Source of the DNA: Phycisphaeraceae bacterium
GTDB lineage: Bacteria; Planctomycetota; Phycisphaerae; Phycisphaerales; Phycisphaeraceae
NCBI GenBank assembly: GCA_020851735.1
Contig: JADZCD010000057.1
Location: forward strand, 1 to 64,000
Reading direction: 5' to 3'
DNA length: 64,000 bases
The stretch's first letter is position 1; every line of letters begins with the position of its first letter. Positions 32,796 through 42,048 of the stretch are shown here, piece after piece. A model generated the notes under the pieces. The model saw only the letters and a program-made list of their open reading frames with translations, searched no databases and was not told where the DNA came from. A program made the translations under genes and the position numbers.

Positions 32796-33443
32796 ATGGA
32801 TCTATCCGCTTGGCGACGGGAATACACGCGGGACGGGCTGCGGGAAGAGCAGGCTGCGGCTGATCCTATGGCGCAGTTCGCCCGCTGGTTTAACGAAGCG
32901 AAGGCGAGCAATCCGGGCGATTGGTTTGAGCCGAACGCGATGACGCTGGCCACGGCGACGGCGGAGGGTCGCCCGGCGGCGCGGGTGGTGCTGCTTAAGG
33001 AGTTTAGCCCGCAGGGATTGGTGTTCTTTACCAATTATCAAAGTCGCAAGGGCCAGGAGCTGGCGGAGAATCCGCGGGCGGCGCTGGTGTTTTACTGGGG
33101 CTGGCTGGAGCGGCAGGTGCGGGTGGAAGGAGTGGTTGAGCAGGTGTCGCGGGCGGAGAGCGAGATTTATGCGCAAAGTCGTCCGCGTGGCTCGCAATTA
33201 GGCGCGCTGGTGTCGCGGCAGAGTGAGGTGGCCAGCGGACGGGAGGAATTGGAGAAGCGCTTGGCGGAGTTGGAGAGGATATATGCGGATCGCCCGCTGC
33301 CCGTGCCGGAGCATTGGGGCGGGTATCGGTTGCGGCCGACGGTGGTGGAATTTTGGCAGGGACGGGAGAATCGGCTGCACGATCGGCTCGAATACCGCCG
33401 GCAAGAAGATGGAAGCTGGCAGCGGCGGAGGTTGGAGCCGTAG
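32796..33443 (+). CDS. pdxH: Pyridoxine/pyridoxamine 5'-phosphate oxidase
   Basis: A flavoenzyme making pyridoxal 5'-phosphate (vitamin B6). The 215-residue protein has NAMTLATATAEGRPAARVVLLK, FFTNYQSRKGQEL (FMN phosphate contacts), YWGWLERQVRVEG, SRPRGSQLGA and the C-terminal GYRLRPTVVEFWQG followed by RLHDR. The ATG at 32796 begins at the usual N-terminal helix; upstream is repeat DNA. It is encoded alone. Confidence 0.95.
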   Translation: MDLSAWRREYTRDGLREEQAAADPMAQFARWFNEAKASNPGDWFEPNAMTLATATAEGRPAARVVLLKEFSPQGLVFFTNYQSRKGQELAENPRAALVFYWGWLERQVRVEGVVEQVSRAESEIYAQSRPRGSQLGALVSRQSEVASGREELEKRLAELERIYADRPLPVPEHWGGYRLRPTVVEFWQGRENRLHDRLEYRRQEDGSWQRRRLEP

Positions 33444-33628
33444 GGGGTAGCAGGCGAATGCCCGCCTCCAAACCATGCGGGGGGCAGGTTTTCCATCTTT
33501 ACACCCCAGCCAGCGGCTCATGCCGGGGGCGGGATACACCGATCTTGTCACCTAGGAATAGCATTATTTGGGCATTGACGATTCGGGGGTGTGAGCCGAC
33601 AATTTCTCGCCCCCCTCCGGAAACCCCC

Positions 33629-33663
33629 GGAACCCGGAACCCGGAACCCGGAACCCGGAACCC
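33629..33663. repeat. GGAACCC tandem heptamer, five copies
   Basis: A second, unrelated 7-bp tandem repeat. A degenerate tract of the same unit is at about 7868-7893. It ends 23 bp before the aldolase start. Confidence 0.9.
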
Positions 33664-33685
33664 GAGTCCTGTCCGTAACTTGTCA

Positions 33686-34690
33686 ATGAAGGATGCAACC
33701 GTGAGCAGCATCAGCAGTAAAGGCAGCAGCCGAGCACCGTGGATCACCTATCGCCCGGAATTGAAGGTGCTCGATTGCACCGTGCGCGACGGCGGACTGG
33801 TCAACGACCACCAGTTTGACGAGTCGTTCGTTAAGGCGGTGTACGAGTCGCTGGTGGCCGCGGGGGTGGACTATATGGAGATCGGATACAAGAACGCCAA
33901 GCGGTTTTTCCCGACGGACAAGTTCGGCCCGTTCCGGCACAGTGACGAGGAAGCCATGCGCCGCGTGGTGGGCGAGAACAAGACGGGTTTAAAACTGTGC
34001 GCCATGGCGGACGCCGGCAAGAGCGACTGGAAGAAGGACATCCTGCCTAAGAAGGACTCGGTGTTGGACTGCATCCGCGTGGCCTGCTACGTGAATCAGA
34101 TTCCCGAAGCGGTGGAGATGATTGTGGACGCCCACGAGAAGGGCTACGAGGTTTGGTGCAACATCATGGCCATCTCGACGGTGAACGAAAACGAGATCGA
34201 CCAGGCGCTGGAGGTGCTGGCGCCGCTGCCGATCGCCACCATCACGGTGGTGGACAGCTTCGGCTCGCTTTACGCTGAGCAGGTGGAGATCCTGGTGAAG
34301 AAGTACAAGGCCGCCATGCCCGGCAAGGAAGTGGGCATGCACGCGCATAACAATCAGCAACTGGCCTTTGCCAACAGCATCGAAGCGATTATTCACGGGG
34401 CCAACCGCGTGGACTGCACGATCGACGGCTTAGGGCGCGGGGCGGGCAACTGTCACACGGAATTGATGCTCGGGTTCCTGCGCAATCCCAAGTTTAAATT
34501 GCGCCCGCTGGTGGAAGTGATCCAGAACCAGTTCCTAAAGCTGCGGCAGGAACTGGACTGGGGCCCGTCGATTCCCTACATCATCACCGGCCAGCGCAAC
34601 CTCCACCCGCGGGCGGCGATGGAATGGCGGGAGAGCGATAAGAAAGACCGCTTCCTGGAATTCTACGACAAGATCGTGACGGATATCTAA
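33686..34690 (+). CDS. DRE-TIM/HMGL-like aldolase family protein
   Basis: A 334-residue TIM-barrel enzyme of the HMG-CoA lyase/isopropylmalate synthase/4-hydroxy-2-oxovalerate aldolase group. LKVLDCTVRDGGLVND carries the metal-binding Asp and catalytic Arg (the xRDG loop), and GMHAHNNQQLAFAN carries the HxH metal ligands; DGLGRGAGNCHTELML follows. No regulatory LeuA domain is present, so leucine synthesis is unlikely and an aldolase role is more probable. ATG 33686 is chosen by position; the open frame upstream is repeat DNA. No pathway neighbours are visible. Confidence 0.8.
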   Translation: MKDATVSSISSKGSSRAPWITYRPELKVLDCTVRDGGLVNDHQFDESFVKAVYESLVAAGVDYMEIGYKNAKRFFPTDKFGPFRHSDEEAMRRVVGENKTGLKLCAMADAGKSDWKKDILPKKDSVLDCIRVACYVNQIPEAVEMIVDAHEKGYEVWCNIMAISTVNENEIDQALEVLAPLPIATITVVDSFGSLYAEQVEILVKKYKAAMPGKEVGMHAHNNQQLAFANSIEAIIHGANRVDCTIDGLGRGAGNCHTELMLGFLRNPKFKLRPLVEVIQNQFLKLRQELDWGPSIPYIITGQRNLHPRAAMEWRESDKKDRFLEFYDKIVTDI

Positions 34691-34770
34691 AAGACCAGGG
34701 GGTTGGGGATTGGGGGGAAGAAAGATAGTTGCAGGGCGAGGGAGTCAGGGCGCTGCTGGCCGCCAAGGCC

Positions 34771-34808
34771 AAAAAGGGAGCAGCCGCGGCACGAGCCACG
34801 GCTGCTCC
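34771..34808 (-). terminator. Rho-independent terminator of the PEP-CTERM propeller gene
   Basis: Minus-strand stem GGAGCAGCCG/CGGCTGCTCC (34777-34786 with 34799-34808) followed by CTTTTT. Confidence 0.9.
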
Positions 34809-34863
34809 AGGGACATTCATCCTTAGCTATCGGCCGTCATGGGAGGCGGCCCGACACAAGTTC

Positions 34864-36093
34864 TCAGCGACGACGCAGCAGCGCCAAACCGCCGAGGGCC
34901 AGCAAAGCGAGGCTGGCGGGTTCGGGGATCATGGTGTAGTGAATGGTGCCGTTCCACGAGCCCAGACTGGTGTTGTCAACCGACCAGGCGACCAAGCCCG
35001 AGGCGTCGACGGACGCGTAACGGGCATTGCGCGAGCCGGCGTCAATCACGAACACTTCGCCGGTGGAAATCTTCATACCCATGATGTCCCAGTTATTGGC
35101 GGCGACGAAACGATCCCAGACCAAGTAGTCACCGTCGATCCAGGGCTGCTCGTCGGTGGCCAGCTGGTCGACCAGGACGGTCCAGACGCCCGTGGCGACG
35201 TCGTAGACGCGGATGTCGGTGGCGGGCTTGTCGTTGGCCGAGCCCGCTTGATCGATCAACAGGTTGTCCCAGTGGTTGACCCAGGTGACGATCTTGCTGC
35301 CGTCGTTGCTGATCTGAGGGAAGCGGGCGTCGAGGGCCGGCTTGTCGGCGATCCCATCGCCCGTGATGTCCACGGTGGGGGTGGGGTCGAAGCTGAGGAT
35401 CATGCTCTGGGTGGCAGTGGTGAGGTTGTACATGCCGATGCCTTCGGCGGAGGCATGATCATCCTGCCAGGTCATGATGTTGCCGCTGATGCGGGGGGCC
35501 GTGCCGAACTCGTTGCTTTGGGCGGAGAACACCGCGCTGGCGTTGGTGCCGTCCCAGGTGTTGGCGTCGATCAGCCTGGCGGTCATGTTGCCTTCCCAGT
35601 CCTGGACGACGAGCATGCCGGCGGCGTTGCCGTCAGCGAAGTGCTTCTGCTGGCCGAGGTTGGAATAGCGCGTGCTGATGCCCGTGGAGATCTGATAGCG
35701 CCGGGCTGACTCGGCATTGTCGCTCCAGATGTTGCTGTAATAGAGGTAATCGCCTTCGAGGCCGATCTGGGGTGTCCAGGGGGCCCAAGCCGCGGTCCAG
35801 GAAACCTCTTCCCAGTCAGCGGGCCAGACATTGTTGTCGGTCGTACCGACCCAGTTGAGCGCCGCGGTGTTCACGTCGTACATGTAGATGCAGCCGTTGA
35901 CGGAGCTGCCGCCGACGACGCCCGCGTTGTAGTCGCCCCAGGCAATCATGCTGCCCTGGACCACCGGGCGCAGGCCGAACTGCGAGGGGACCGCGGTTGG
36001 CGCGATGTTGTCACCCAGCGGGGTGGTCTGCGCGAAGGCCGGGGCCGACACAGCCGCGGCCAGCACAATACTGAGAATCCACTTCGTTTTCAC
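34864..36093 (-). CDS. PEP-CTERM protein with TolB-like beta-propeller
   Basis: A 409-residue secreted protein. The signal peptide covers residues 1-22 (ILSIVLAAAVSAPAFAQ), the body has repeated short strands with GDYLYYSN, GNIMTWQDD and GDYLVWDRF like a TolB-type propeller, and the C-terminus is the sorting signal IPEPASLALLALGG plus Arg-rich end. In known systems exosortase cleaves at PEP and the protein joins the exopolysaccharide or surface. The start is GTG 36093 with AGGAGG eight bases upstream; the open frame reaches 36150 but adds an unlikely N-terminus. A strong terminator follows. Confidence 0.87.
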   Translation of the reverse strand: MKTKWILSIVLAAAVSAPAFAQTTPLGDNIAPTAVPSQFGLRPVVQGSMIAWGDYNAGVVGGSSVNGCIYMYDVNTAALNWVGTTDNNVWPADWEEVSWTAAWAPWTPQIGLEGDYLYYSNIWSDNAESARRYQISTGISTRYSNLGQQKHFADGNAAGMLVVQDWEGNMTARLIDANTWDGTNASAVFSAQSNEFGTAPRISGNIMTWQDDHASAEGIGMYNLTTATQSMILSFDPTPTVDITGDGIADKPALDARFPQISNDGSKIVTWVNHWDNLLIDQAGSANDKPATDIRVYDVATGVWTVLVDQLATDEQPWIDGDYLVWDRFVAANNWDIMGMKISTGEVFVIDAGSRNARYASVDASGLVAWSVDNTSLGSWNGTIHYTMIPEPASLALLALGGLALLRRR

Positions 36094-37003
36094 TTTCTTT
36101 CCTCCTAAATAAAGGGACCTAGAGAACAGACGTTCAAGAAACCGAACCAAACACGATCTTCTGAAGTTGAGCTGGCCAACGCGGCCAGACCAGTTGACTC
36201 ATCGTTCGGATGTGGGTCACGAATTGGGAGGGTCGACTTTGACTGGCGAGGCGGGCGGGAACAGCGATTTTCTTTGTTGCTTCTCGTCCGTCTCCCCAAC
36301 CCGTGCGAACCCCAACTGAGCGTCAAATCCTTCTCACTCACTCCGGCCCGGGTCAAGAATCACACGGCAAAGTAGCCGAGCATTTTATCAAGATGATATA
36401 CAATACGCGACATGTGAAATGTAACCCGAGAACATGCTATCGTCAAGGTTTTTTTGACAATGACTGATGGTTAATTTTGTGTTAGAAACTGATTATTCAT
36501 GGGGCGATCAGGGGTTAAGGAGATGGGGGCTTGGATAAGTATGGGGGAATGGCGAATCATTCTGATGATTATAAAATATTTGAAATTAAGGTTTTAGTTA
36601 TTATTGAGTTTCAGACGCAGGTTGATTCAGTCTTAGCCGAGGGGATGTTAAGATAGAGAGTCGTCAAGATGCTAGGAAGGCAATAAGAAAGATTCTGATG
36701 GCGATTTAGTGATGGATGGCAGTGCGTCCGGTCCAGCATGATGCGCCATGATTATTTTGGCGTATAAGATCAAGTTAATTGTCAACACTATCGATTGTGG
36801 GGGAGACATCATGGACTTGCCCCCGAATGGTGGGCGCGCCGAGGGTCTAATTCCGGCCAGCCTCGAAAAAACCTTGGACGTAAGCCAAGACAAATGCCGG
36901 TCTGGCAAGCCGGAGGCATCCGTCGGGCGTTGGTGGGACGACGGAAGAGGCGCTCGTCCAGCGATGGACTCCCATTCCCCCACGAGTTGGCGTGGTGCGG
37001 GAA
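36094..37003. other. 910-bp intergenic region with an AT-rich island
   Basis: 36370-36760 is clearly richer in A/T than any other comparable stretch of the window; short ORFs inside are not protein-like. TTGACA at 36454 has no matching -10. A hairpin ATGCCGG/AAGCCGG-type block lies near 36894-36920. It probably includes the promoter of the PEP-CTERM gene, but the reason for its length and composition is unknown. Confidence 0.6.
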
Positions 37004-37504
37004 TCAGGGCGCGGCGTCGGGTCGGGCGGCGGCCAATTCAAGTTGGCAGGCGTCGAGGCGATTGAGGATCCAGTCGGACATTTCGCGGGCGCCGGCCTGG
37101 GCGTAGAACCGGCGGGCGGGGGTGTTCCAATCCAGGACGGTCCACTCCATGCGCCCGCAGCGGCGTTCGCGGGCGATTTCTCTAACGCGTTCAAACAAAC
37201 TGCGTCCGATGCCGCGCCCGCGAAAGGCGGGCAGGACGAAGAGGTCTTCCAGATACAGCCCGCGCCGGCCGAGGAACGTCGAAAAATTGTGAAAAAACAG
37301 GGCGTACCCGACGATTTGCTTTTCGCACTCGGCCAATATCACTTCGGCGGCCGGCCTGGGCCCGAAAAGTTCGGCGCGCAGGTCGGCGACGGTGGCGACC
37401 ATTTCGTGCCGCAATTTTTCATACGTGGCGATTTCGCAGATCAGTTGATGAATCTGCTGCACGTCGTTTATCTGAGCGAGGCGGAGAGAAAAGGATTGGC
37501 TCAT
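37004..37504 (-). CDS. GNAT N-acetyltransferase (diamine/thialysine acetyltransferase-like)
   Basis: A 166-residue acetyltransferase using acetyl-CoA. YEKLRHEMVATVADLRAELFG and GYALFFHNFSTFLGRRGLYLEDLFV resemble the SSAT/thialysine branch acting on polyamine-like amines. The acetyl-CoA loop is RGRGIGRSLFERV, and WNTPARRFYAQAGA is the usual C-terminal strand-helix. ATG 37504 gives the canonical start; 50 codons upstream are open but not family-like. It is 76 bp downstream of the sulfatase gene on the same strand. Confidence 0.87.
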   Translation of the reverse strand: MSQSFSLRLAQINDVQQIHQLICEIATYEKLRHEMVATVADLRAELFGPRPAAEVILAECEKQIVGYALFFHNFSTFLGRRGLYLEDLFVLPAFRGRGIGRSLFERVREIARERRCGRMEWTVLDWNTPARRFYAQAGAREMSDWILNRLDACQLELAAARPDAAP

Positions 37505-37580
37505 GACGGGATGCTCCGGCGGGGACGGGAGAGTTGGGAGGACGGCGTGGGGTGACGGCAGGCGTGAATCATTGCGGCGT

Positions 37581-39056
37581 TTAATCGGCGTAGCCGCGGG
37601 AAAGATCGGAGCGGCAGCGTTGTTCGTTTTCGTCAGGGTCGGCGCCCAGTTCATTGATTAACAGGGCGTGGAGAGAGGCGATTGCCTGGGCGGGGGAAGA
37701 TTCGTCGGCGGAAGTTGAAGACGCGGCGATCTGCGATCGCCCGCTAAACGATGGGCTGCCTCCGGGGGCACTTCCGGTGGCGGGGGTGAGGTTGTGGAAC
37801 TCGCCGGGGTCGGTCGGGAGGAAATAGAGTTCGCGCTCGGGCGGGTGGTGGTCGTCCATGCGATTGTGATAGACGTATTTCCAAGGCCCATGGCGGATCA
37901 TGGAATAGCCCGAGGCGATGTTGTGCCCGTAATACTCGCTGACCGCCAGGTTTTTCCAGGGTGCGTTGGCGTCGTCGAGGCAGGGCACAAGCGAGTGGCC
38001 GTTCCAATTCTGGGGTGTCGGGGCCCCGGCTAAGTCGGCAATGGTCTGCGTCAGGTCCAGCAATGAGCAGACACCGGGGCGGCGTTGGCTGGTCGCCCAG
38101 CGCCGGGGGTCGTGGACGATCAGGGGCACGCGGGCGGCGTGTTCGTACATGCAGTTCTTCCACCACAGGCCGTGGTCGCCCTTGTTCTCCCCGTGGTCGG
38201 AAGTGTAGATGACGATGGTGTTATCCGCCACGGCGGAGCGGCGCAGAACCGAAAGCAGGATGCCGATCTGGTTATCGAGCCAGTCGGTCAAAGCCCAATA
38301 CAGGTCGCGCCCGGTCTGGACGATGTCGCCTTGGGCCTCGGCCAAGCCGAACCCGGCGCGAAGGTGCTTGTAGTTGGTCGGTAAGGTATCGAGGAATCCA
38401 GCGGGAATGTTGGGCGGCGGAGTCCGGCCCAGATAGCGCTGGGCATAAGGCTGCGGCGCGATCAAGGGGAAGTGCGGCGCGACGTACCCGGCGAACAGGA
38501 AGAAGGGTTTGTCGTGCTGGCGGCGGTGCAGGAGGAAACGGCAGGCTTCTTCGGTGACCTGCTGATCGTGATTTAGGACGGGTGATTGATTGCCGACGTG
38601 GAATTGCCTGGATCGCTCACGCCAGTTGTCAAAATCGGCGGTGAAATCATCCGGTGCGCGGCGGGTGCCACGTCCGTTCATGTGGCAGAAGTTGCCGGCC
38701 GAGGGAAAGAGTTCGGTAAAACCGTAGCGATGTGCAAAGTGGTAGTGCTGCTTGCCGCAGAGCAGGCTGTCGTACCCGGCTGAGGTGAGCAGACGCGGCA
38801 AGGAGGGATAGTCGGGGCGGGGCAGGCGGCACTCGTTGTTCCACGCGGCGCAGCGGCTGACGTATTGCCCGGCGGTGAAGCTTAAGCGTGAAGGCACGCA
38901 CAGCGGGGAATTGCAGTAGGCGGCGTCAAACGTAATGCCGCCGGCTGATAACTCGTCGAGGTGAGGCGTGCGGATGAGCTTGTCGCCATAGCACCCGGCG
39001 ACGGCGGGATCATGCTCGTCGGACATGATCAGAAGGATGTTGGGCTTGACGGGCAT
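37581..39056 (-). CDS. Sulfatase (formylglycine-dependent)
   Basis: A 491-residue alkaline-phosphatase-fold sulfatase that removes sulfate esters, typically from marine or host polysaccharides. The maturation motif is CVPSR (Cys53), which a formylglycine-generating enzyme would oxidise. Metal ligands lie in LLIMSDEHD and YTSDHGENKGDHG. No signal peptide is seen from ATG 39056, so it may be cytoplasmic or the start may be wrong. Near the C-terminus, residues about 425-462, an R1/R3 insertion reads SAPGGSPSFSGRSQIAAS. The GNAT gene follows. Confidence 0.9.
   Translation of the reverse strand: MPVKPNILLIMSDEHDPAVAGCYGDKLIRTPHLDELSAGGITFDAAYCNSPLCVPSRLSFTAGQYVSRCAAWNNECRLPRPDYPSLPRLLTSAGYDSLLCGKQHYHFAHRYGFTELFPSAGNFCHMNGRGTRRAPDDFTADFDNWRERSRQFHVGNQSPVLNHDQQVTEEACRFLLHRRQHDKPFFLFAGYVAPHFPLIAPQPYAQRYLGRTPPPNIPAGFLDTLPTNYKHLRAGFGLAEAQGDIVQTGRDLYWALTDWLDNQIGILLSVLRRSAVADNTIVIYTSDHGENKGDHGLWWKNCMYEHAARVPLIVHDPRRWATSQRRPGVCSLLDLTQTIADLAGAPTPQNWNGHSLVPCLDDANAPWKNLAVSEYYGHNIASGYSMIRHGPWKYVYHNRMDDHHPPERELYFLPTDPGEFHNLTPATGSAPGGSPSFSGRSQIAASSTSADESSPAQAIASLHALLINELGADPDENEQRCRSDLSRGYAD
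37726..37785. repeat. R3 hairpin and R1 units inside the sulfatase gene
   Basis: GCGATC-TGC-GATCGC plus CCGCTAAACG (37726-37750), then CTCCGGGGGC and ACTTCCGGTGGCGGGGG. Confidence 0.9.
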
Positions 39057-39624
39057 GAGCCTGCTTTTGGTAGCAGAACCTGGGCTGGGGATCAAACTAA
39101 AGGAGGTAGGGACGATTGGCTTTTAAGTCCGGTAGGTATTTCGGCGGATGCGGGGCCTTACGTTCGCAAGGCTCGCGTTACATATTTGCCTCGGTTCGCC
39201 AGATTACCCAAATTGCGGGGTGAGGGGGAACGGCAGCACGCGCCAGGCGGTGCATCGTGGGAAAAAGTGCGGGGGCCTCGAAAAGCTAAATATCCCGCAG
39301 ACAAATTGGTCTTGTCTTTACGAATTGGCCGGTTAGACTATTGTCAATTGATGGATTTCAAGGGTGTCAGTGGAATTTTGGCATCCGGTTCTTGGCGGTG
39401 GGGAAGAGGGATTCATACGAAGGCGTCCAATCGCCATGTCAACGGTTGACCAACGGCCGGCGTCGGCTGGCAGTTGGGTTATGTCGTGACATAAAAAAAG
39501 CGTACCAGAGGCCAACGAGTGTCTGGCCGAGGAATCGCGACGCGAAATGAGCCAATCGCGGGGCCAATGCCCCGACGTAGATCGAATGTGAGTGCGGGCG
39601 GATACATCAAATAAGGGAGTGACT
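39057..39624. other. Intergenic region between sulfatase and PEP-CTERM genes
   Basis: Both flanking genes are transcribed away from it, so it should hold two promoters; I cannot place them. A small hairpin GCCTT...AAGGC is near 39155. No ORF, known riboswitch or repeat family is seen. Confidence 0.5.
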
Positions 39625-40518
39625 ATGAATACGTATGTTCGCATGACGGTTCTGGCGGCCTTGAGCGCGACGCTTCTTTCGGCCGGCGCGGCGATGGCGG
39701 ACATGCCTCCGTTTTACACGACGGCGGTGGTGGACGGACCGACGGGGCGGACGGAGAATTACAGCGAAACGCAATACAACGAGGCCATCACATCCGGGGT
39801 GTCCAACGTGGGGTATTTCGAATTCATCGCCAAGGCGGGGGCCCAGCCGGGGGTATTGCAGAACTACGTTTCCGGCCTCACCTCGCTGCCGGGGATGTAT
39901 GCCGGCACCGTGCCGTGGTTCAGCGCCGAGTCCGTCAGCTTTTTCGCTGAGCAGATGACCATCAACGCTCCCAACCCGGATTTCTGGAGCAGCCACCATT
40001 CGTATCTGATTGAGATGAACTTCGGCCTGCACGGCACGATCAACAAGACCACCCAGAGCCAAGTCAGCATGTCCTACACCGCCATCCTGGACAACCGGGA
40101 GGTTTACATGCGCTCGGTTCTTAGCGCCTACTACGACATGACCACGTCCCTGACCGACCTGGTCTACAACCAGTCGGCCGACGTGCAGTGGACGTACGAT
40201 CTGAACGACGCGCAGTGGGACGCCGACGGCAGCCTGCTGTTCGAGTTGGATCTGCAATTGTCGGTGGGCGCCTACGGCAGGGGCAATAATCCCTTCAGCG
40301 CCACGGCTGATTTCTTCAATACCGCCCAGGTCAACAGCATCAGCCTGCTGACCCAGGACGAAGGCGGCGCTCCGACGCTGGTGGTCACATTTGATCACCA
40401 GGGCAACGTGATCGCGGGCAATTCGGGCTTCGTGATGAATGGGGTTCCCGAGCCAGCCACGCTGACCGTGCTGGCGGCGGCGGGCATGCTGACGATCCTG
40501 CGGCGGCGGAAGGCGTAA
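39625..40518 (+). CDS. PEP-CTERM secreted protein
   Basis: A 297-residue secreted protein. The signal peptide covers about 1-25 (LAALSATLLSAGAAMA), the body is rich in Ser, Thr, Asn and aromatic beta-strand residues without a recognised domain, and the end is VPEPATLTVLAAAG plus Arg-rich tail, the exosortase sorting signal. ATG 39625 follows AAGGGAG by five bases. It is presumably displayed on the cell surface or in the matrix. No exosortase gene is in the window. Confidence 0.88.
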   Translation: MNTYVRMTVLAALSATLLSAGAAMADMPPFYTTAVVDGPTGRTENYSETQYNEAITSGVSNVGYFEFIAKAGAQPGVLQNYVSGLTSLPGMYAGTVPWFSAESVSFFAEQMTINAPNPDFWSSHHSYLIEMNFGLHGTINKTTQSQVSMSYTAILDNREVYMRSVLSAYYDMTTSLTDLVYNQSADVQWTYDLNDAQWDADGSLLFELDLQLSVGAYGRGNNPFSATADFFNTAQVNSISLLTQDEGGAPTLVVTFDHQGNVIAGNSGFVMNGVPEPATLTVLAAAGMLTILRRRKA

Positions 40519-40607
40519 GGTCCGCATAGGGACGCGGCTGACCAGGACAAGTCAAGTAAGCCTCGGCGCTGTTGCCCGCATGGGCAGGCGATGACCTTAC
40601 GCCATGA

Positions 40608-41825
40608 TCACGCCGTCAGCAGCAGCACTGCGTCTTGCCAATCGGCCGGCATGGTAAATGCCTGCACGCCGGTGTTGGCGTATGTGCCAATCTTCGTCCG
40701 CTGCCCGTTGACGGGATCAATCCACCAGGCGGTGGCGCCATTTCCGCCCGTGACTTTGTCCATGTGCATGTTGACGGTGGTGTTACTGGCCAGGTAAGCC
40801 AGCGCCCAAGTTCCATCACCGGCTCGCGCGGCCGCGTTAAGCGTCATGCTCTCGGTGGGGCCAGGATCACTGGCAAAAATGGATTGGTCGGGCGCGATGT
40901 TCCACCACTGCGGCAGAGAGGTGAGGATTTGGCGATAAATCGCCAAGCAGCGGGCGCCGGGGGAATCGAGCCAGGATTGCCACTGTTTGGGGTTGAGCCA
41001 GGCATGGACATGCCCGTAGCTGTGGTGCCCGCCGGCTAAGTGCGACCAGTAGGCTTGCTTGCGGATATCCAGGGCGGTCTGCAGGCGATTGAACTCCAGG
41101 CCTTCGTAGCCGCCTTCGGCCATGACCACTGGTTTGACCGGCTGCCGATCGTAGTCGGCCTTGGTGATGGCGTAGATCTTTTCGTAGGTGATGCAGGGCT
41201 GATTCATGTTGAAGTCCAGCCACGGCTCGTCGTGAATGAAGCTGGAGGAGGTGGGCGAAGGGTCCGGGTGGACGGTGATCAGGTGTCCCCCGGAAGTGTG
41301 TCCCCCGGAAGCGCGTCCGCCGTCGCCTTCCCTTAAGCCCGCGGCCAATTCGCGGCAAATGGGAATGAACTCGGGCTTAGCTTTGGGGTACATCGTCCAG
41401 ATGACGTGTGGGGCGGCCTTGTAGCGCTGGGCGATCCACTTCGCGTAGGCCCGGGCGTTGCCAGCCGTCAGGCGTTGGGCCTGCTCCTGGTGATAGACGC
41501 CCAGGACCAGGATCATGCCGGCCTCGGCGGCGGCGGCGATGACTTCATCGGCGTGCGCAAAGAAACCCTCGTTGGGCGTAGCAGGATCGTCGTTGTGCCA
41601 GGGCTTTTGCCCGTCCCGGTTCGCCACCGTGCCGTTGCCCACGCCGGTGAGCATGACTTGAAAAACGCTGAATCCCTGCTGCTTGCGCCCCCGGAGAATC
41701 TGCCGCACGTCGGCCAGAGATAAGTCGCGCGTCAGTTGCCATTGCGTATCGCCGAGCCAGAAGAAGGGCACGCCGGCGTGATCGAGGAAATATCGGCCGT
41801 TGGAGCTGAGTTTTAGGGGGCCCAT
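40608..41825 (-). CDS. Apiosidase-like glycoside hydrolase (DUF4038 type)
   Basis: A 405-residue TIM-barrel glycosidase of the apiosidase-like group. The N-terminus FLDHAGVPFFWLGDTQWQL is the DUF4038 signature; candidate acids are in GYEGLEFN and the DEPWLDFN region. The last 90 residues (AYLASNTTVNMHMDKV, WWIDPVNGQRT) match the beta-sandwich that often follows. There is no signal peptide. Residues about 169-182 (GGRASGGHTSGGH) come from two reversed R1 units. Activity on branched plant or algal glycans is inferred from the family only. Confidence 0.8.
   Translation of the reverse strand: MGPLKLSSNGRYFLDHAGVPFFWLGDTQWQLTRDLSLADVRQILRGRKQQGFSVFQVMLTGVGNGTVANRDGQKPWHNDDPATPNEGFFAHADEVIAAAAEAGMILVLGVYHQEQAQRLTAGNARAYAKWIAQRYKAAPHVIWTMYPKAKPEFIPICRELAAGLREGDGGRASGGHTSGGHLITVHPDPSPTSSSFIHDEPWLDFNMNQPCITYEKIYAITKADYDRQPVKPVVMAEGGYEGLEFNRLQTALDIRKQAYWSHLAGGHHSYGHVHAWLNPKQWQSWLDSPGARCLAIYRQILTSLPQWWNIAPDQSIFASDPGPTESMTLNAAARAGDGTWALAYLASNTTVNMHMDKVTGGNGATAWWIDPVNGQRTKIGTYANTGVQAFTMPADWQDAVLLLTA
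41285..41320. repeat. Two R1 units inside the DUF4038 glycosidase gene
   Basis: Two CCCCCGGAAG-type units in reverse orientation, at 15-bp spacing. Confidence 0.85.
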
Positions 41826-41902
41826 GATGAATTCCGCAAGAAGCTGTTCGCAAGAGAATGCAGCACGATATCACAACCCGCAAAGAGCGAAAACAACCAG
41901 AA

Positions 41903-42021
41903 GAACCGCCATGACGCCAAGGACACCAAGTTCAGCGGAAGGACAAATCAGGTGAATCACTTGAATCAAGCGTTTGTTTTGGTGGCTTTCTTGGCGCACT
42001 TGGCGACTTGGCGGTTAATTT
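41903..42021. repeat. R5 element, third copy (inverted)
   Basis: GAACCGCCATGACGCCAAGG at the left and GGCGACTTGGCGGTTAATT-type sequence at the right, the reverse complement of the other two copies. It lies between the UroD-like gene and the DUF4038 gene. Confidence 0.85.
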
Positions 42022-42048
42022 GGCTGGGAGGTCGACGAGGTGGCGACG

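Noticed and set aside
36748-37065. A 105-codon plus-strand frame
   Set aside because: No ribosome binding site, composition not protein-like, and its end overlaps the GNAT gene on the other strand.
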